DNA of 64,000 nucleotides from Actinokineospora bangkokensis. GTDB taxonomy: Bacteria; Actinomycetota; Actinomycetes; Mycobacteriales; Pseudonocardiaceae. The notes beneath the pieces were generated by a model. The model had not been told where the DNA came from. It saw only the letters and a program-made list of their open reading frames with translations, and made no database searches. Both the position numbers and the translations under genes were made by a program. Every line of letters begins with the position of its first letter. Position 1 is the stretch's first letter. Of this stretch, positions 1 through 7,985 are shown piece after piece. Location of the stretch: the NCBI RefSeq assembly GCF_001940455.1, contig NZ_MKQR01000009.1, positions 369,873 to 433,872 on the forward strand. Direction: 5' to 3'.

Positions 1-95
1 TAGCGGCCCGCCGACCGGTCCCCACCGCACCCGCCCGCCCCCGTCCCCTGTGGACGGCGGCGGGCGGGTGCCGTCTTCCCCCCCCAGCGCGGGAG

Positions 96-132
96 TTGAC
101 CTCAAGCGCTTGAGGGCTGGTTCGCTCGTGGC
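96..132 (+). promoter_or_regulatory. Promoter with MerR-like dyad, leaderless start
   Basis: A TTGACC -35-like hexamer (96-101) runs straight into a perfect 16-bp palindrome CCTCAAGCGCTTGAGG (100-115). The start codon at 133 has no Shine-Dalgarno sequence, and it sits about where a transcript from this promoter would begin, so the mRNA is probably leaderless. A dyad placed between -35 and -10 is the classic layout for MerR/SoxR-type activators; the half-sites resemble SoxR boxes but are spaced 2 bp apart rather than 4. The regulator gene is not in the window. Confidence 0.5.
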
Positions 133-1113
133 ATGGACACGAACGAGACTGCCCCGGTGCTGGTCACCGGTGGTTCCGGGTACCTGGCCACCCACCTGGT
201 CGCCGCGCTCCTGCGGGAGGGGCGGTCGGTGCGGACGACGGTGCGCTCCACCGCTCGGGAGGGCGAGCTGCGGGCGGCGGTGCGCCGCGGTGGCGCCGAC
301 GACGCGCGGCTGACCCTGGTGGCGGCCGACCTGCTGGCCGACGACGGGTGGGACGCCGCGGTGGCGGGGTGCGCCGAGGTGCACCACGTCGCCTCACCGA
401 TCCCGCTGGCCCAGCCCGACGACCCCGACGAGCTGATCGTCCCCGCGCGGGAGGGGACGCTGCGGGTGCTGCGCGCCGCCTCCGCCGCGGGGGCCCGGCG
501 CGTGGTGCTGACCTCGTCGTTCGCCGCCATCGGCTACACCCCGAAGGCCAGCGGCGAGTACGACGAGGACGACTGGACGGACCCGGACACCCCGGGACTG
601 GCCCCCTACCCGAGGTCGAAGGCGGTCGCGGAGCGCGCGGCCTGGGACTTCGCGCACGCGCACGGCGGCACGGAGCTGGTGGTGGTCAACCCCACCTTTA
701 TCCTCGGGCCGACGCTGACCGCCGACCTGAGGTCGTCCACCCACCTGGTGCGGCAGATGCTGGAGGGCGGCATGCCGCTGGCCCCGGGCAGGCGGTTCGG
801 CATCGTCGACGTGCGCGACGTGGTGGACCTGCACCTGCGGGTGATGACCACCCCGGAGGCGGCGGGCAAGCGGTTCCTCGCCGTCGCGGACGGGTCGACG
901 GCCAGCTTCCTCGACGTGGCGACCATCCTGCGGGACAGGCTGGGGGAGCGCGCCGCGAAGGCGCCCGTCGAGCAGGACGGGGGCGCCGACCTGCCCCGGC
1001 TCACCCTCCGCAACGACCGCGCCAAGGCGCTCGGGTGGAAGCCGCGCCCGGTGGCGGACACCGTGGTCGACACCGCCGAGAGCCTGTTCGCCCTCGGTCT
1101 GGTGCGCGGCTGA
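133..1113 (+). CDS. NAD(P)-dependent epimerase / dihydroflavonol-4-reductase-like oxidoreductase
   Basis: 326-residue extended short-chain dehydrogenase. The N-terminal Rossmann motif VTGGSGYLATHL (about residues 11-22) binds NAD(P). A Ser/Tyr/Lys active site is visible: LTSSF near residue 120, then YPRSKAVAE near 160, with the expected YxxxK spacing. The C-terminal part resembles the substrate lobe of dihydroflavonol reductases and bacterial aldehyde reductases. Such proteins reduce ketones or aldehydes with NADPH in the cytoplasm; the substrate cannot be read from sequence. The ATG at 133 is the only sensible start and lacks a ribosome-binding site, which fits leaderless expression from the dyad-bearing promoter just upstream. 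It is monocistronic as far as the window shows. Confidence 0.85.
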   Translation: MDTNETAPVLVTGGSGYLATHLVAALLREGRSVRTTVRSTAREGELRAAVRRGGADDARLTLVAADLLADDGWDAAVAGCAEVHHVASPIPLAQPDDPDELIVPAREGTLRVLRAASAAGARRVVLTSSFAAIGYTPKASGEYDEDDWTDPDTPGLAPYPRSKAVAERAAWDFAHAHGGTELVVVNPTFILGPTLTADLRSSTHLVRQMLEGGMPLAPGRRFGIVDVRDVVDLHLRVMTTPEAAGKRFLAVADGSTASFLDVATILRDRLGERAAKAPVEQDGGADLPRLTLRNDRAKALGWKPRPVADTVVDTAESLFALGLVRG

Positions 1114-1291
1114 CGCCCACCGCCTGCCGCCGGGCACCCGGCGCGTCCGGGCAGCGCTGTTCACACGGGGCTGTGCGCACGGGGTAGCGAAGGACACGCC
1201 CGCCCCGCGTGTCGCCGGGGTGGTTGGTGGGTAGGTCCCCGGGTGAGGACGGAACCGGGCGCAGAGGGTGCCACGACGACGGGAGGCCACG

Positions 1292-2671
1292 ATGACCGAG
1301 CACGCGACCGCCGGCGGTGCAGGGGGGCGGCACCGCGTCGTGATCATCGGCAGCGGGTTCGGCGGGCTGTTCGCCGCGCGGAACCTGCGCAAGGCCCCGG
1401 TGGACGTCACCCTCATCGCCAGCACCGGGCACCACCTGTTCCAGCCGCTGCTCTACCAGGTGGCCACCGGCGTGCTGTCCGAGGGCGAGATCGCGCCCGC
1501 CACGCGGGAGATCCTGCGCAGGCAGGACAACGCGACCGTCCTGCTGGGACACGTCACCCACATCGACGTCGAGCGCAAGGTGGTCGTCTCGCGCACGCCG
1601 GTGGGGGAGACCACGACCCCGTACGACTCGCTCATCGTCGCCGCGGGCGCCGGGCAGTCCTACTTCGGCAACGACCAGTTCGCCGAGTACGCCCCCGGCA
1701 TGAAGAGCATCGACGACGCGCTGGAGCTGCGCGGCCGGATCTTCGGCGCCTTCGAGATCGCGGAGGTGCTGGAGGACCCGGCCGAGCGCGAGCAGTGGCT
1801 CACCTTCGTGGTGGTCGGCGCGGGCCCGACCGGGGTGGAGATGGTCGGGCAGATCGCGGAGCTGGCGGGCACCACGTTGCAGCGCGACTTCCGCCGCATC
1901 GAGTCCACCTCCGCGAAGGTCATCCTGCTCGACGCCGCGCCCGCGGTGCTCGGCCCGTTCGGGGACAAGCTCTCGCGCAAGGCCAAGCAGCAGTTGGAGC
2001 GGCTGGGCGTCGACGTGCAGCTCGGGGTGAAGGTCGTCGGCGTCGACTCCACCGGGGTCGACGTGATCGACCCCGACGGCAGCCCGCGCCGCATCACCGC
2101 GCGCACGAAGGTCTGGGCCGCCGGGGTCGCGGCGTCCCCGCTGGCGCGGCTGCTCGCGGACCAGACCGGGGCCGAGGTCGACCGGGCGGGCCGGGTGAAG
2201 GTCAACCCCGACACCTCCCTGCCCGGCCACCCCGAGGTCTTCGCCGTCGGTGACATGATGACCATGGACAAGCCCCTGCCCGGCGTGGCGCAGGTGGCCA
2301 TGCAGCAGGGCAAGTACGCCGCGCGCACCATCGCCGCCCGGCTGGCGGGCAAGCCCGAGCTGCCGCCGTTCCACTACCGGGACAAGGGCAACATGGCCAC
2401 GGTCTCCCGGTTCCACGCCGTCGCCAGCGTCGGCTCGAAGATCCGGCTCGCGGGCTTCATCGCCTGGTTGATGTGGCTGGCGGTGCACCTGGTGTACCTG
2501 ATCGGGTTCAAGAACCGGGTCACCACCCTGCTGCACTGGACGGTGACGTTCATCGGCCGGGCGCGCTCGGAGCGCATCGCCACCGAGCAGCAGATCTTCG
2601 CCAGGATGGCCATCCAGCGCGAGCGCACCAAGTCCTCCGCCGACGCCGTGCCGGTGTCCGACTCGGCCTGA
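1292..2671 (+). CDS. ndh: Type II NADH dehydrogenase (NAD(P)/FAD-dependent oxidoreductase)
   Basis: 459 residues. It has two dinucleotide-binding motifs: VVIIGSGFGGLFAARNL at the N terminus for FAD, and FVVVGAGPTGVEMVGQIAEL in the middle for NADH. A late FAVGDMM motif contacts FAD. The C terminus holds a hydrophobic stretch (FIAWLMWLAVHLVYLIGF) followed by basic residues, the usual membrane-attachment segment of non-proton-pumping NDH-2 enzymes that pass electrons from NADH to quinone on the inner face of the membrane. I chose ATG 1292 because GGGAGG lies at 1281-1286; an in-frame GTG at 1268 has no such site. The gene is convergent with the VOC protein, with an inverted repeat between them. 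Confidence 0.9.
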   Translation: MTEHATAGGAGGRHRVVIIGSGFGGLFAARNLRKAPVDVTLIASTGHHLFQPLLYQVATGVLSEGEIAPATREILRRQDNATVLLGHVTHIDVERKVVVSRTPVGETTTPYDSLIVAAGAGQSYFGNDQFAEYAPGMKSIDDALELRGRIFGAFEIAEVLEDPAEREQWLTFVVVGAGPTGVEMVGQIAELAGTTLQRDFRRIESTSAKVILLDAAPAVLGPFGDKLSRKAKQQLERLGVDVQLGVKVVGVDSTGVDVIDPDGSPRRITARTKVWAAGVAASPLARLLADQTGAEVDRAGRVKVNPDTSLPGHPEVFAVGDMMTMDKPLPGVAQVAMQQGKYAARTIAARLAGKPELPPFHYRDKGNMATVSRFHAVASVGSKIRLAGFIAWLMWLAVHLVYLIGFKNRVTTLLHWTVTFIGRARSERIATEQQIFARMAIQRERTKSSADAVPVSDSA

Positions 2672-2751
2672 CCGCGACCCGCGGGTGCGGCGCCGACGCG
2701 GTGGTGCACCCGCGGGACGAGCGCTCGCCGGGTGGGCGCAAACATCCCGAA

Positions 2752-2787
2752 GTGGAGCTGGGGTGCTGTGGCGCACCCCGGCTCCAC
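2752..2787. terminator. Hairpin between convergent genes
   Basis: Arms 2752-2765 and 2774-2787 pair over 14 bases with a single T-G wobble around an 8-base loop. It lies between the convergent ends of ndh and the VOC gene, so it probably acts as a bidirectional terminator. There is no U tract, as is common in actinomycetes. Confidence 0.6.
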
Positions 2788-2810
2788 TCCCGTGTGACGG
2801 GGTGGTCCGG

Positions 2811-3200
2811 TCAGTGCCGGGTAGCGATCTGGATGAGGTTGCCGCAGGTGTCGTCCAAGACGGCGGTGGTGACCGGGCCCATCGCCAGGGGTTCCTGGGT
2901 GAACCGCACGCCCAGGCCGCGCAGCCGCTCGAACTCGGCCTGCACGTCGTCGACCTCGAACGAGGTCAGCGGGATGCCGTCGGAGACCAGCGCCTCCCGG
3001 TACGGCGCCACGGCCGGGTGGTGGCTGGGCTCCAGCAGCAGCTCCACCCCGTCCGGGTCGTGCGGGGACACCACGGTCAACCACCGGTCGCGCTCACCGA
3101 TCGGCACGTCGACCTTCTTCTGGAAGCCCAGCACATCGGTGTAGAAGGCCAGCGCGCGCTCCTGGTCGTCGACGAAGACGCTGGTGATGTAGATCCTCAT
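2811..3200 (-). CDS. VOC-family (glyoxalase/bleomycin-resistance fold) protein
   Basis: 129 residues with the beta-alpha-beta-beta-beta repeats of the vicinal oxygen chelate fold: MRIYITSVFVDDQERALAFYTDVLGF at the start, a mid-protein GVELLLEP strand, and DDTCGNLIQIA at the end, where the Glu/Gln metal-ligand positions normally fall. Family members are metal-dependent lyases, dioxygenases or drug-binding proteins; the substrate is unknown here. Its ATG overlaps the TGA of the upstream ArsR gene (ATGA, 3197-3200), so the two are translationally coupled and presumably under ArsR control. Confidence 0.85.
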   Translation of the reverse strand: MRIYITSVFVDDQERALAFYTDVLGFQKKVDVPIGERDRWLTVVSPHDPDGVELLLEPSHHPAVAPYREALVSDGIPLTSFEVDDVQAEFERLRGLGVRFTQEPLAMGPVTTAVLDDTCGNLIQIATRH

Positions 3201-3517
3201 GGTTCCCTCTCGTCCCCGACCGGGTGGTCGGTGGGCTCTGCCGGTGGTCGGTCGGTCGGCCACCGCTCGGTGATGGCCCGCAGCGGCGCGGTGTCGACGC
3301 GGTGGAACTTGTAGCGGCCCTCCCGCCGCGTCCGCACCAGCCCGACCTGCTCCAGGAGGTCCAGGTGCTGCGAGACCGCCTGCCGGGACGAGCCGAGGCC
3401 GTGCTTGCCCGACAACCGGGCGCACAGCTCGAACAGCGTCTGGTCGTCGCGCTCGCACAGCTCGTCGAGGATCGCCCGGCGGGTCGGGTCGGCCAGCGCC
3501 TTGAACACGTCCGCCAC
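3197..3517 (-). CDS. ArsR-family winged-helix repressor
   Basis: 106 residues from the start I choose. The N-terminal VFKALADPTRRAILDELCERD and the later SRQAVSQHLDLLEQVGLVRTRREGRYKFH are typical of ArsR/SmtB regulators that act on a downstream VOC gene. No metal-binding ELCVCDL-type cysteine motif is present, so it is more likely a non-metal sensor. GTG 3517 is preferred over a longer reading from 3553 because 3553-3524 forms a promoter whose expected transcription start falls at the GTG, giving a leaderless mRNA. The longer reading would also translate the -35 region. It overlaps the VOC gene by 4 bp. Confidence 0.85.
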   Translation of the reverse strand: MADVFKALADPTRRAILDELCERDDQTLFELCARLSGKHGLGSSRQAVSQHLDLLEQVGLVRTRREGRYKFHRVDTAPLRAITERWPTDRPPAEPTDHPVGDEREP

Positions 3518-3523
3518 GCGCCC

Positions 3524-3553
3524 AAGATAGGCAAGTGCGCACTTGCGTGTCAA
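3524..3553 (-). promoter_or_regulatory. ArsR promoter with operator in the spacer
   Basis: Read on the minus strand, a consensus -35 TTGACA lies at 3553-3548 and a -10-like TATCTT at 3529-3524. Between them lies a perfect 16-bp palindrome, GCAAGTGCGCACTTGC (3546-3531). This is the expected autorepression site of the ArsR protein encoded immediately downstream. Transcription would start near 3517, at the GTG. Confidence 0.75.
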
Positions 3554-3653
3554 TGTGGACAGCCGAAGCGGCCGGAGGGGACCTGGGTGGAGGTTGAACC
3601 GGATGACCCCGGGTAATCAGCACCGACACTCGCGAGTGGTGAAGGAGACTCTG

Positions 3654-4949
3654 GTGGCTGATGCCGGGCCGTGGTTGTACACAGCGGCGGGAGCGGCCAC
3701 CCTGGCGGCGGCGGTGCTGCCCCGCGCGCTGTCCCGGATCCCGATCTCGATGCCGATGGTGTTCCTCGGCGCGGGCGCGCTGGTGTTCGGGCTCGTCGAC
3801 GGCCTGCCCGCGCCCGACCCGGTCACCCACGCCGACGCCGCCCGGCGGCTCACCGAGCTGTGCGTGATCGTCTCGCTGATGGGCGCGGGCCTGGCCCTCG
3901 ACCGCCCGGTCGGCCGACGGCGGTGGTCGACCACGTGGCGGCTGCTGGGGCTCACCATGCCGCTGTCGATGCTGGCGGTGGGCCTGCTCGGCTGGGGCGT
4001 GCTGGGCTTCGGGGTGGCGGGCGCGGTGCTGCTCGCCGCCGTGCTCGCCCCCACCGACCCCGTGCTGGCCACCGAGGTGCAGGTGGGTGAACCGGCGGGG
4101 GAGGAGGACGGCGACGAGGACGAGGCCCGCTTCGCCCTGACCTCCGAGGCCGGGCTCAACGACGGGCTGGCCTTCCCGTTCACCTACGCCGCCATCGCGA
4201 TCAGCCTGGTGGGGGTGGCGCCGGGGGCGTGGCTGCCGCACTGGCTCGGCGTCGACGTGGCGCTGCGCCTGGCGATCGGCGTCGCGCTGGGACTGGTGAT
4301 GGGGTGGCTGCTGCGCAAGCTGTTCTTCGGCGCCCGCGCCGAGCGGTTCCGGCTCGCGACCTACGCGGAGGGGTTCGTCGCGCTCGCCGCGACGTTCCTG
4401 ACCTACGGCATCACCGAGTTCGCGCACGGTTACGGCTTCGTGGCGGTGTTCGTCTGCGGGTGCGCCCTGCGCGCGGGGGAGCGGGCGGGCACCTACCACC
4501 GCGTGCTGCACAGCTACGTCGAGCAGGGCGAGCGGATGCTCACCGTGCTGGTCGTCTTCCTGCTCGGCGGCGCCGCCGTCACCGGCCTGTTCGCCGGGCT
4601 GCGGTGGGTGGAGGTCGGCTTCGCCGCCGCGGTGCTGCTGCTCGTGCGCCCGCTGGCCGGGGTCGTCGGCCTGGCCGGGGGCAAGACCGGGCCGCGGGAG
4701 CGGGTCGTCATCTCCTTCTTCGGCGTGCGCGGGGTCGGCTCGCTGTTCTACGTCGGCTACGCGCTGACCCACGGCCAGTTCTCCGACCCGGGCACCATCT
4801 GGCGGGTCGTCGGCCTGGTCGTCGTGGGCTCGGTGCTGCTGCACGGGATCACCGCGACGCCGGTGATGCGCCTGCTCGACCGCAGGCGCGAGCGCACCGC
4901 CGAGCGCGAGCACGGCGACCCGGCCGAGGCCGCCCACACCCCCGTCTGA
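3654..4949 (+). CDS. CPA1-family cation/proton antiporter (NhaP-like)
   Basis: 431-residue integral membrane protein with about 12 hydrophobic segments. The ion-binding core of CPA1 exchangers is visible: the unwound-helix motif APTDPVLATEVQ and the Asn-Asp pair in SEAGLNDGLAFPFT, which carries ions across. A later VFGVRGVGSLFYVGYAL-like segment is also typical. The cytoplasmic C-terminal tail is short and charged, so there is no TrkA_C or cyclic-nucleotide regulatory domain. GTG 3654 is chosen because GGAG at 3644-3647 lies 6 bases upstream; the open frame extends back to 3543, across the divergent ArsR promoter. Its likely role is Na+/H+ or K+/H+ exchange for pH and salt homeostasis. Confidence 0.88.
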   Translation: MADAGPWLYTAAGAATLAAAVLPRALSRIPISMPMVFLGAGALVFGLVDGLPAPDPVTHADAARRLTELCVIVSLMGAGLALDRPVGRRRWSTTWRLLGLTMPLSMLAVGLLGWGVLGFGVAGAVLLAAVLAPTDPVLATEVQVGEPAGEEDGDEDEARFALTSEAGLNDGLAFPFTYAAIAISLVGVAPGAWLPHWLGVDVALRLAIGVALGLVMGWLLRKLFFGARAERFRLATYAEGFVALAATFLTYGITEFAHGYGFVAVFVCGCALRAGERAGTYHRVLHSYVEQGERMLTVLVVFLLGGAAVTGLFAGLRWVEVGFAAAVLLLVRPLAGVVGLAGGKTGPRERVVISFFGVRGVGSLFYVGYALTHGQFSDPGTIWRVVGLVVVGSVLLHGITATPVMRLLDRRRERTAEREHGDPAEAAHTPV

Positions 4950-5026
4950 CCCGTCCTCGATCCGGTCGCCCGGCGCGCCACCACCCGGGCACGTGCTCGA
5001 CGTCTCACCACGCCGTACGCGATTTG

Positions 5027-5038
5027 GTTGTGCACAAC
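5027..5038. promoter_or_regulatory. 12-bp operator-like palindrome
   Basis: GTTGTGCACAAC is a perfect palindrome flanked by TTTG and CAAA, in an AT-richer island about 60 bp before the esterase start. The shape is like MarR/OhrR-type operators. No such regulator gene is adjacent, so the partner is unknown. Confidence 0.4.
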
Positions 5039-5095
5039 TCAAATGGCGACTAGGTTCGACCTCGTCGGACGCGCCACCACCGTGAGGAGCACACC

Positions 5096-6058
5096 ATGAC
5101 CGCCAACCCCCGGAACCTGGTCCTCGAACCCGCCGCCCAGGCCTTCGCCGAGGCCACCGACGAGCCGCCCTACCTGTTCCAACTGCCGCCGGAGGAAGGG
5201 CGCAAGGCCGTCGACGGCGTGCAGGACGGCGAGGTCGAGATGCCCGCCGCCGACGTCGAGGTGCTGCGGGTCCCCGGTGGGCCCAGCGGCGAGGTGGAGG
5301 TGCGCGTCGTCCGCCCGCGGGGCGTCGAGGGCGACCTGCCGGTCCTGGTCTACATCCACGGCGCGGGCTGGGTCTTCGGCAACTTCCACACCCACGAGCG
5401 CCTGGTGCGCGAACTGGCCGTGGGCACCGGCGCCGCCGTCGTGTTCCCCGAGTACAGCCGTTCCCCCGAGGCCCGCTACCCGGTCGCCATCGAGGAGAAC
5501 TACGCCGCGGCGAAGTGGGCCGTCGAGCACGGCGCCGAGCACGGCCTGGACACCTCGCGCATCGCCATCGCGGGCGACTCGGTGGGCGGCAACATGACCG
5601 CCGCGCTCACGCTGATGGCCAAGGAGCGCGGCGACGTCGACTTCCTGGCGCAGGTGCTGTTCTACCCGGTGACCGACGCGGCGTTCGACACCGAGTCCTA
5701 CCACCTGTTCGCCGAGGGCTACTTCCTCGCCCGCGAGGGCATGCAGTGGTTCTGGGACCAGTACACCACCGACGAGGCGCAGCGCGCCGAGATCACCGCC
5801 TCCCCGCTGCGGGCGACCACCGAGCAGCTCGCGGGCCTGCCCCCGGCGCTGGTCATCACCGGTGAGGCCGACGTGCTGCGCGACGAGGGCGAGGCGTACG
5901 CGGCGAAGCTGCGCGCCGCGGGCGTGCCGACCACGGCCGTGCGCTACCAGGGCGTGATCCACGACTTCGTCATGGTCAACGCGCTGCGCGAGACCCAGGC
6001 CGCCGAGGCCGCGATCACCCAGGCGATCACCACCCTGCGGCGCGCGTTCGGCGCCTGA
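5096..6058 (+). CDS. Alpha/beta hydrolase, hormone-sensitive-lipase (HSL) family esterase
   Basis: 320 residues. The oxyanion-hole motif of the HSL family appears as HGAGW (His88 onward, a variant of HGGG). The nucleophile elbow is GDSVGG with Ser162, and the remaining catalytic residues are probably Asp259 (GEADVLRDE) and His289 (GVIHDFVM). Family members hydrolyse short-chain esters, including acetylated sugars and drugs, in the cytoplasm. A GAGGAG ribosome-binding site precedes the ATG. It stands alone between the antiporter and the GntR gene, with an operator-like dyad upstream and a hairpin downstream. Confidence 0.9.
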   Translation: MTANPRNLVLEPAAQAFAEATDEPPYLFQLPPEEGRKAVDGVQDGEVEMPAADVEVLRVPGGPSGEVEVRVVRPRGVEGDLPVLVYIHGAGWVFGNFHTHERLVRELAVGTGAAVVFPEYSRSPEARYPVAIEENYAAAKWAVEHGAEHGLDTSRIAIAGDSVGGNMTAALTLMAKERGDVDFLAQVLFYPVTDAAFDTESYHLFAEGYFLAREGMQWFWDQYTTDEAQRAEITASPLRATTEQLAGLPPALVITGEADVLRDEGEAYAAKLRAAGVPTTAVRYQGVIHDFVMVNALRETQAAEAAITQAITTLRRAFGA

Positions 6059-6120
6059 GCGGACCCGCGGGGCCCGTCTGAGCGCGCCTCGGCGGGCCTC
6101 GCGCCCCACCCCGGTCCCCT

Positions 6121-6156
6121 GATGAGCAGGTCCGCATGCCCGCGGGCCTGCTCATC
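6121..6156 (+). terminator. Hairpin downstream of the esterase
   Basis: Perfect 10-bp arms GATGAGCAGG (6121-6130) and CCTGCTCATC (6147-6156) enclose a 16-base loop. The site is 63 bp past the esterase stop and ahead of the GntR promoter. It is probably a terminator, but a second protein-binding dyad cannot be excluded. Confidence 0.45.
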
Positions 6157-6167
6157 CGCGTTCGGGC

Positions 6168-6207
6168 TTGACTTCTGCGCGTCAGCCGCATGCAATATAT
6201 TGCATGC
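6168..6207 (+). promoter_or_regulatory. GntR/acdS promoter and 20-bp operator
   Basis: The -35 TTGACT is at 6168-6173 and a -10-like TGCAAT at 6191-6196 (17-bp spacer). The -10 is buried in a perfect 20-bp palindrome GCATGCAATATATTGCATGC (6188-6207), which also covers the ATG at 6204. An AT-centred dyad is typical for FCD-type GntR regulators, so autorepression by the downstream protein is likely. Confidence 0.75.
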
Positions 6208-6902
6208 CGGTCCCGAGCACGTCCGTCCCGATACGCCGCGCGCTGCTGCGCGAGGACGTCTACGCCCGGCTGCGCGACGCCATCGTCGACTGCACCTTCG
6301 AGCCGGGGGAGCAGCTGCGCGACCAGGAGCTCGCCGCCTGGCTCGGGGTGAGCCGGACACCGGTGCGCGAAGCGCTGCTGCGGCTCGGTGAGGCCGGGCT
6401 CGTCCGCGCCGAGCCGGGCCGCTCCACCACCGTCGCGCCGCTCGACCACGCCGCCGTGCGCGACGCCCAGTCCGTCGTGGCCGCCATGCACCGGCTCGCC
6501 GTCGCGGAGGCCATCGCCGCGCTCTCGCCCGCCGACCTCGACCGGATGCGGGCGGCCAACCGGCGCTTCGCCGCGGCGGTGGCCGCGGGCGACGTGCACG
6601 CCGCGCTGGCCGCCGACGACGACTTCCACGCCGTCCCGGTGCGGGTCAGCGGGAACGCCGCGCTGCGCGCGGTGCTGGCGCAGTACGGCCCGGTGCTGCG
6701 GCGCCTGGAGCTGCTGCGGTTCGGCTCGGCGCAGGCCCGCGCCTGCGTCGAGCGCCACGACCGCCTCGTCGAGCTGTGCGCGGCCGGGGACGCCGCCGCC
6801 GCCGAGGTCTCGCACGACACCTGGAAGGACCTCACCTCGGTCCTCGACGACCCGGCGGCGCGGGACCCCCGCCCGCCCCTGACCGGAACGGACCGCCGAT
6901 GA
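6204..6902 (+). CDS. GntR-family (FCD-type) regulator of ACC deaminase
   Basis: 232 residues. The N-terminal winged helix is clear: [53 protein letters not shown]. It is followed by an all-helical FCD ligand-binding domain (roughly residues 80-215) with histidines that commonly bind a metal or carboxylate ligand. ATG 6204 is chosen over an upstream in-frame start at 6168 because 6168 lies inside the -35 box; transcription is predicted to begin at about 6203, so the mRNA is leaderless. The stop overlaps the acdS ATG (ATGA, 6899-6902). The coupling implies that it controls acdS in response to ACC or a product; the ligand is an inference. Confidence 0.9.
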   Translation: MPVPSTSVPIRRALLREDVYARLRDAIVDCTFEPGEQLRDQELAAWLGVSRTPVREALLRLGEAGLVRAEPGRSTTVAPLDHAAVRDAQSVVAAMHRLAVAEAIAALSPADLDRMRAANRRFAAAVAAGDVHAALAADDDFHAVPVRVSGNAALRAVLAQYGPVLRRLELLRFGSAQARACVERHDRLVELCAAGDAAAAEVSHDTWKDLTSVLDDPAARDPRPPLTGTDRR

Positions 6903-7918
6903 GGCTCGCCGAGTTCCCCCGCCACCCGCTGACCTTCGGGCCCAGCCCGGTGCACCCGCTGCGCAGGCTCAGCGCCCACCTCGGCGGCGCCCAGGTCTGG
7001 GCCAAGCGCGAGGACGTCGCCAGCGGCCTGGCCTACGGCGGCAACAAGGTCCGCAAGCTGGAGTACATCGTCCCCGACGTGCTGGCCAGCGGCGCGGACA
7101 CGCTGGTGTCCATCGGCGGCTACCAGAGCAACCACACCCGCCAGGTCGCCGCCGTGGCCGCCCACCTCGGCCTGCGCTGCCGCCTGGTCCAGGAGCGCTG
7201 GGTCCCCTGGGACGACCCGGTGAACGACAAGGTCGGCAACCTGCTGCTCTCGCGCATGATGGGCGCCGACACGCGGCTGGACCCGGCGGGCTTCGACATC
7301 GGCATCCGCGACTCGTGGAAGGACGCCCTGCGCGAGGTCGAGGAGGCGGGCGGCAAGCCCTACCCCATCCCCGCGGGCGCCTCCGAGCACCCGCTGGGCG
7401 GCCTGGGCTTCGCCAACTGGGCGTTCGAGGTCGCCGAGCAGGAGCGCGAGCTCGGCGTCGTCTTCGACACCATCGTCGTCTGCACCGTGACCGGGTCCAC
7501 CCACGCGGGGATGATCGCCGGGTTCGCCGCCCTGGAGGACCTGACCGGCGTCCCCCGCCGCGTCCTGGGCATCGACGCCTCGGCGACGCTGGAGAAGACG
7601 CGGGACCAGGTCGAGCGCATCGCGCGGCACACCGCGGAGCTGATCGAGCTGGGGCGGGAGCTGCGCGCGGACGAGGTGCAGGTGCTGGCGGGCTGGGCGG
7701 GCGAGCAGTACGGCATCCCGGTGGAGTCCACGATGGCGGCGATCGCCCTCGGCGCCGAGCTGGAGGCGATGATCACCGACCCGGTGTACGAGGGCAAGTC
7801 CCTCGCGGGCCTGATCGACCTGGTGACCAGCGGGGAGATCGGGCGGGACTCGACCGTGCTCTACGCGCACCTGGGCGGCCAGCAGGCCGTGAACGCCTAC
7901 CACCGCTTGTGGGACTGA
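6899..7918 (+). CDS. acdS: 1-aminocyclopropane-1-carboxylate (ACC) deaminase
   Basis: 339-residue PLP-dependent fold-type II enzyme, the usual length for AcdS. It opens rings of ACC, the plant ethylene precursor, to 2-oxobutyrate and ammonia. Visible blocks are [14 protein letters not shown] near the start, the PLP lysine in [10 protein letters not shown] (Lys about 51), [21 protein letters not shown], the phosphate-cup VTGSTHAGM, then [17 protein letters not shown] and LYAHLGGQ. The Glu in IPVEST is of the kind that separates true ACC deaminases from D-cysteine desulfhydrases (family knowledge, recalled). The gene is translationally coupled to its GntR regulator and ends at a strong hairpin. 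It suggests a plant- or soil-associated lifestyle. Confidence 0.9.
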   Translation: MRLAEFPRHPLTFGPSPVHPLRRLSAHLGGAQVWAKREDVASGLAYGGNKVRKLEYIVPDVLASGADTLVSIGGYQSNHTRQVAAVAAHLGLRCRLVQERWVPWDDPVNDKVGNLLLSRMMGADTRLDPAGFDIGIRDSWKDALREVEEAGGKPYPIPAGASEHPLGGLGFANWAFEVAEQERELGVVFDTIVVCTVTGSTHAGMIAGFAALEDLTGVPRRVLGIDASATLEKTRDQVERIARHTAELIELGRELRADEVQVLAGWAGEQYGIPVESTMAAIALGAELEAMITDPVYEGKSLAGLIDLVTSGEIGRDSTVLYAHLGGQQAVNAYHRLWD

Positions 7919-7942
7919 ACGCCGCGCTCCCCTGTGGAGGGT

Positions 7943-7977
7943 GCGCACCGGGCGGCACCCACCGCCGCCCGGTGCGC
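7943..7977. terminator. Bidirectional terminator between acdS and aacS
   Basis: Perfect 14-bp arms, 7943-7956 and 7964-7977, enclose a 7-base loop. The hairpin lies between the convergent ends of acdS (plus) and the acetoacetyl-CoA synthetase gene (minus) and can serve both. Confidence 0.75.
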
Positions 7978-7985
7978 CTGCGCCG

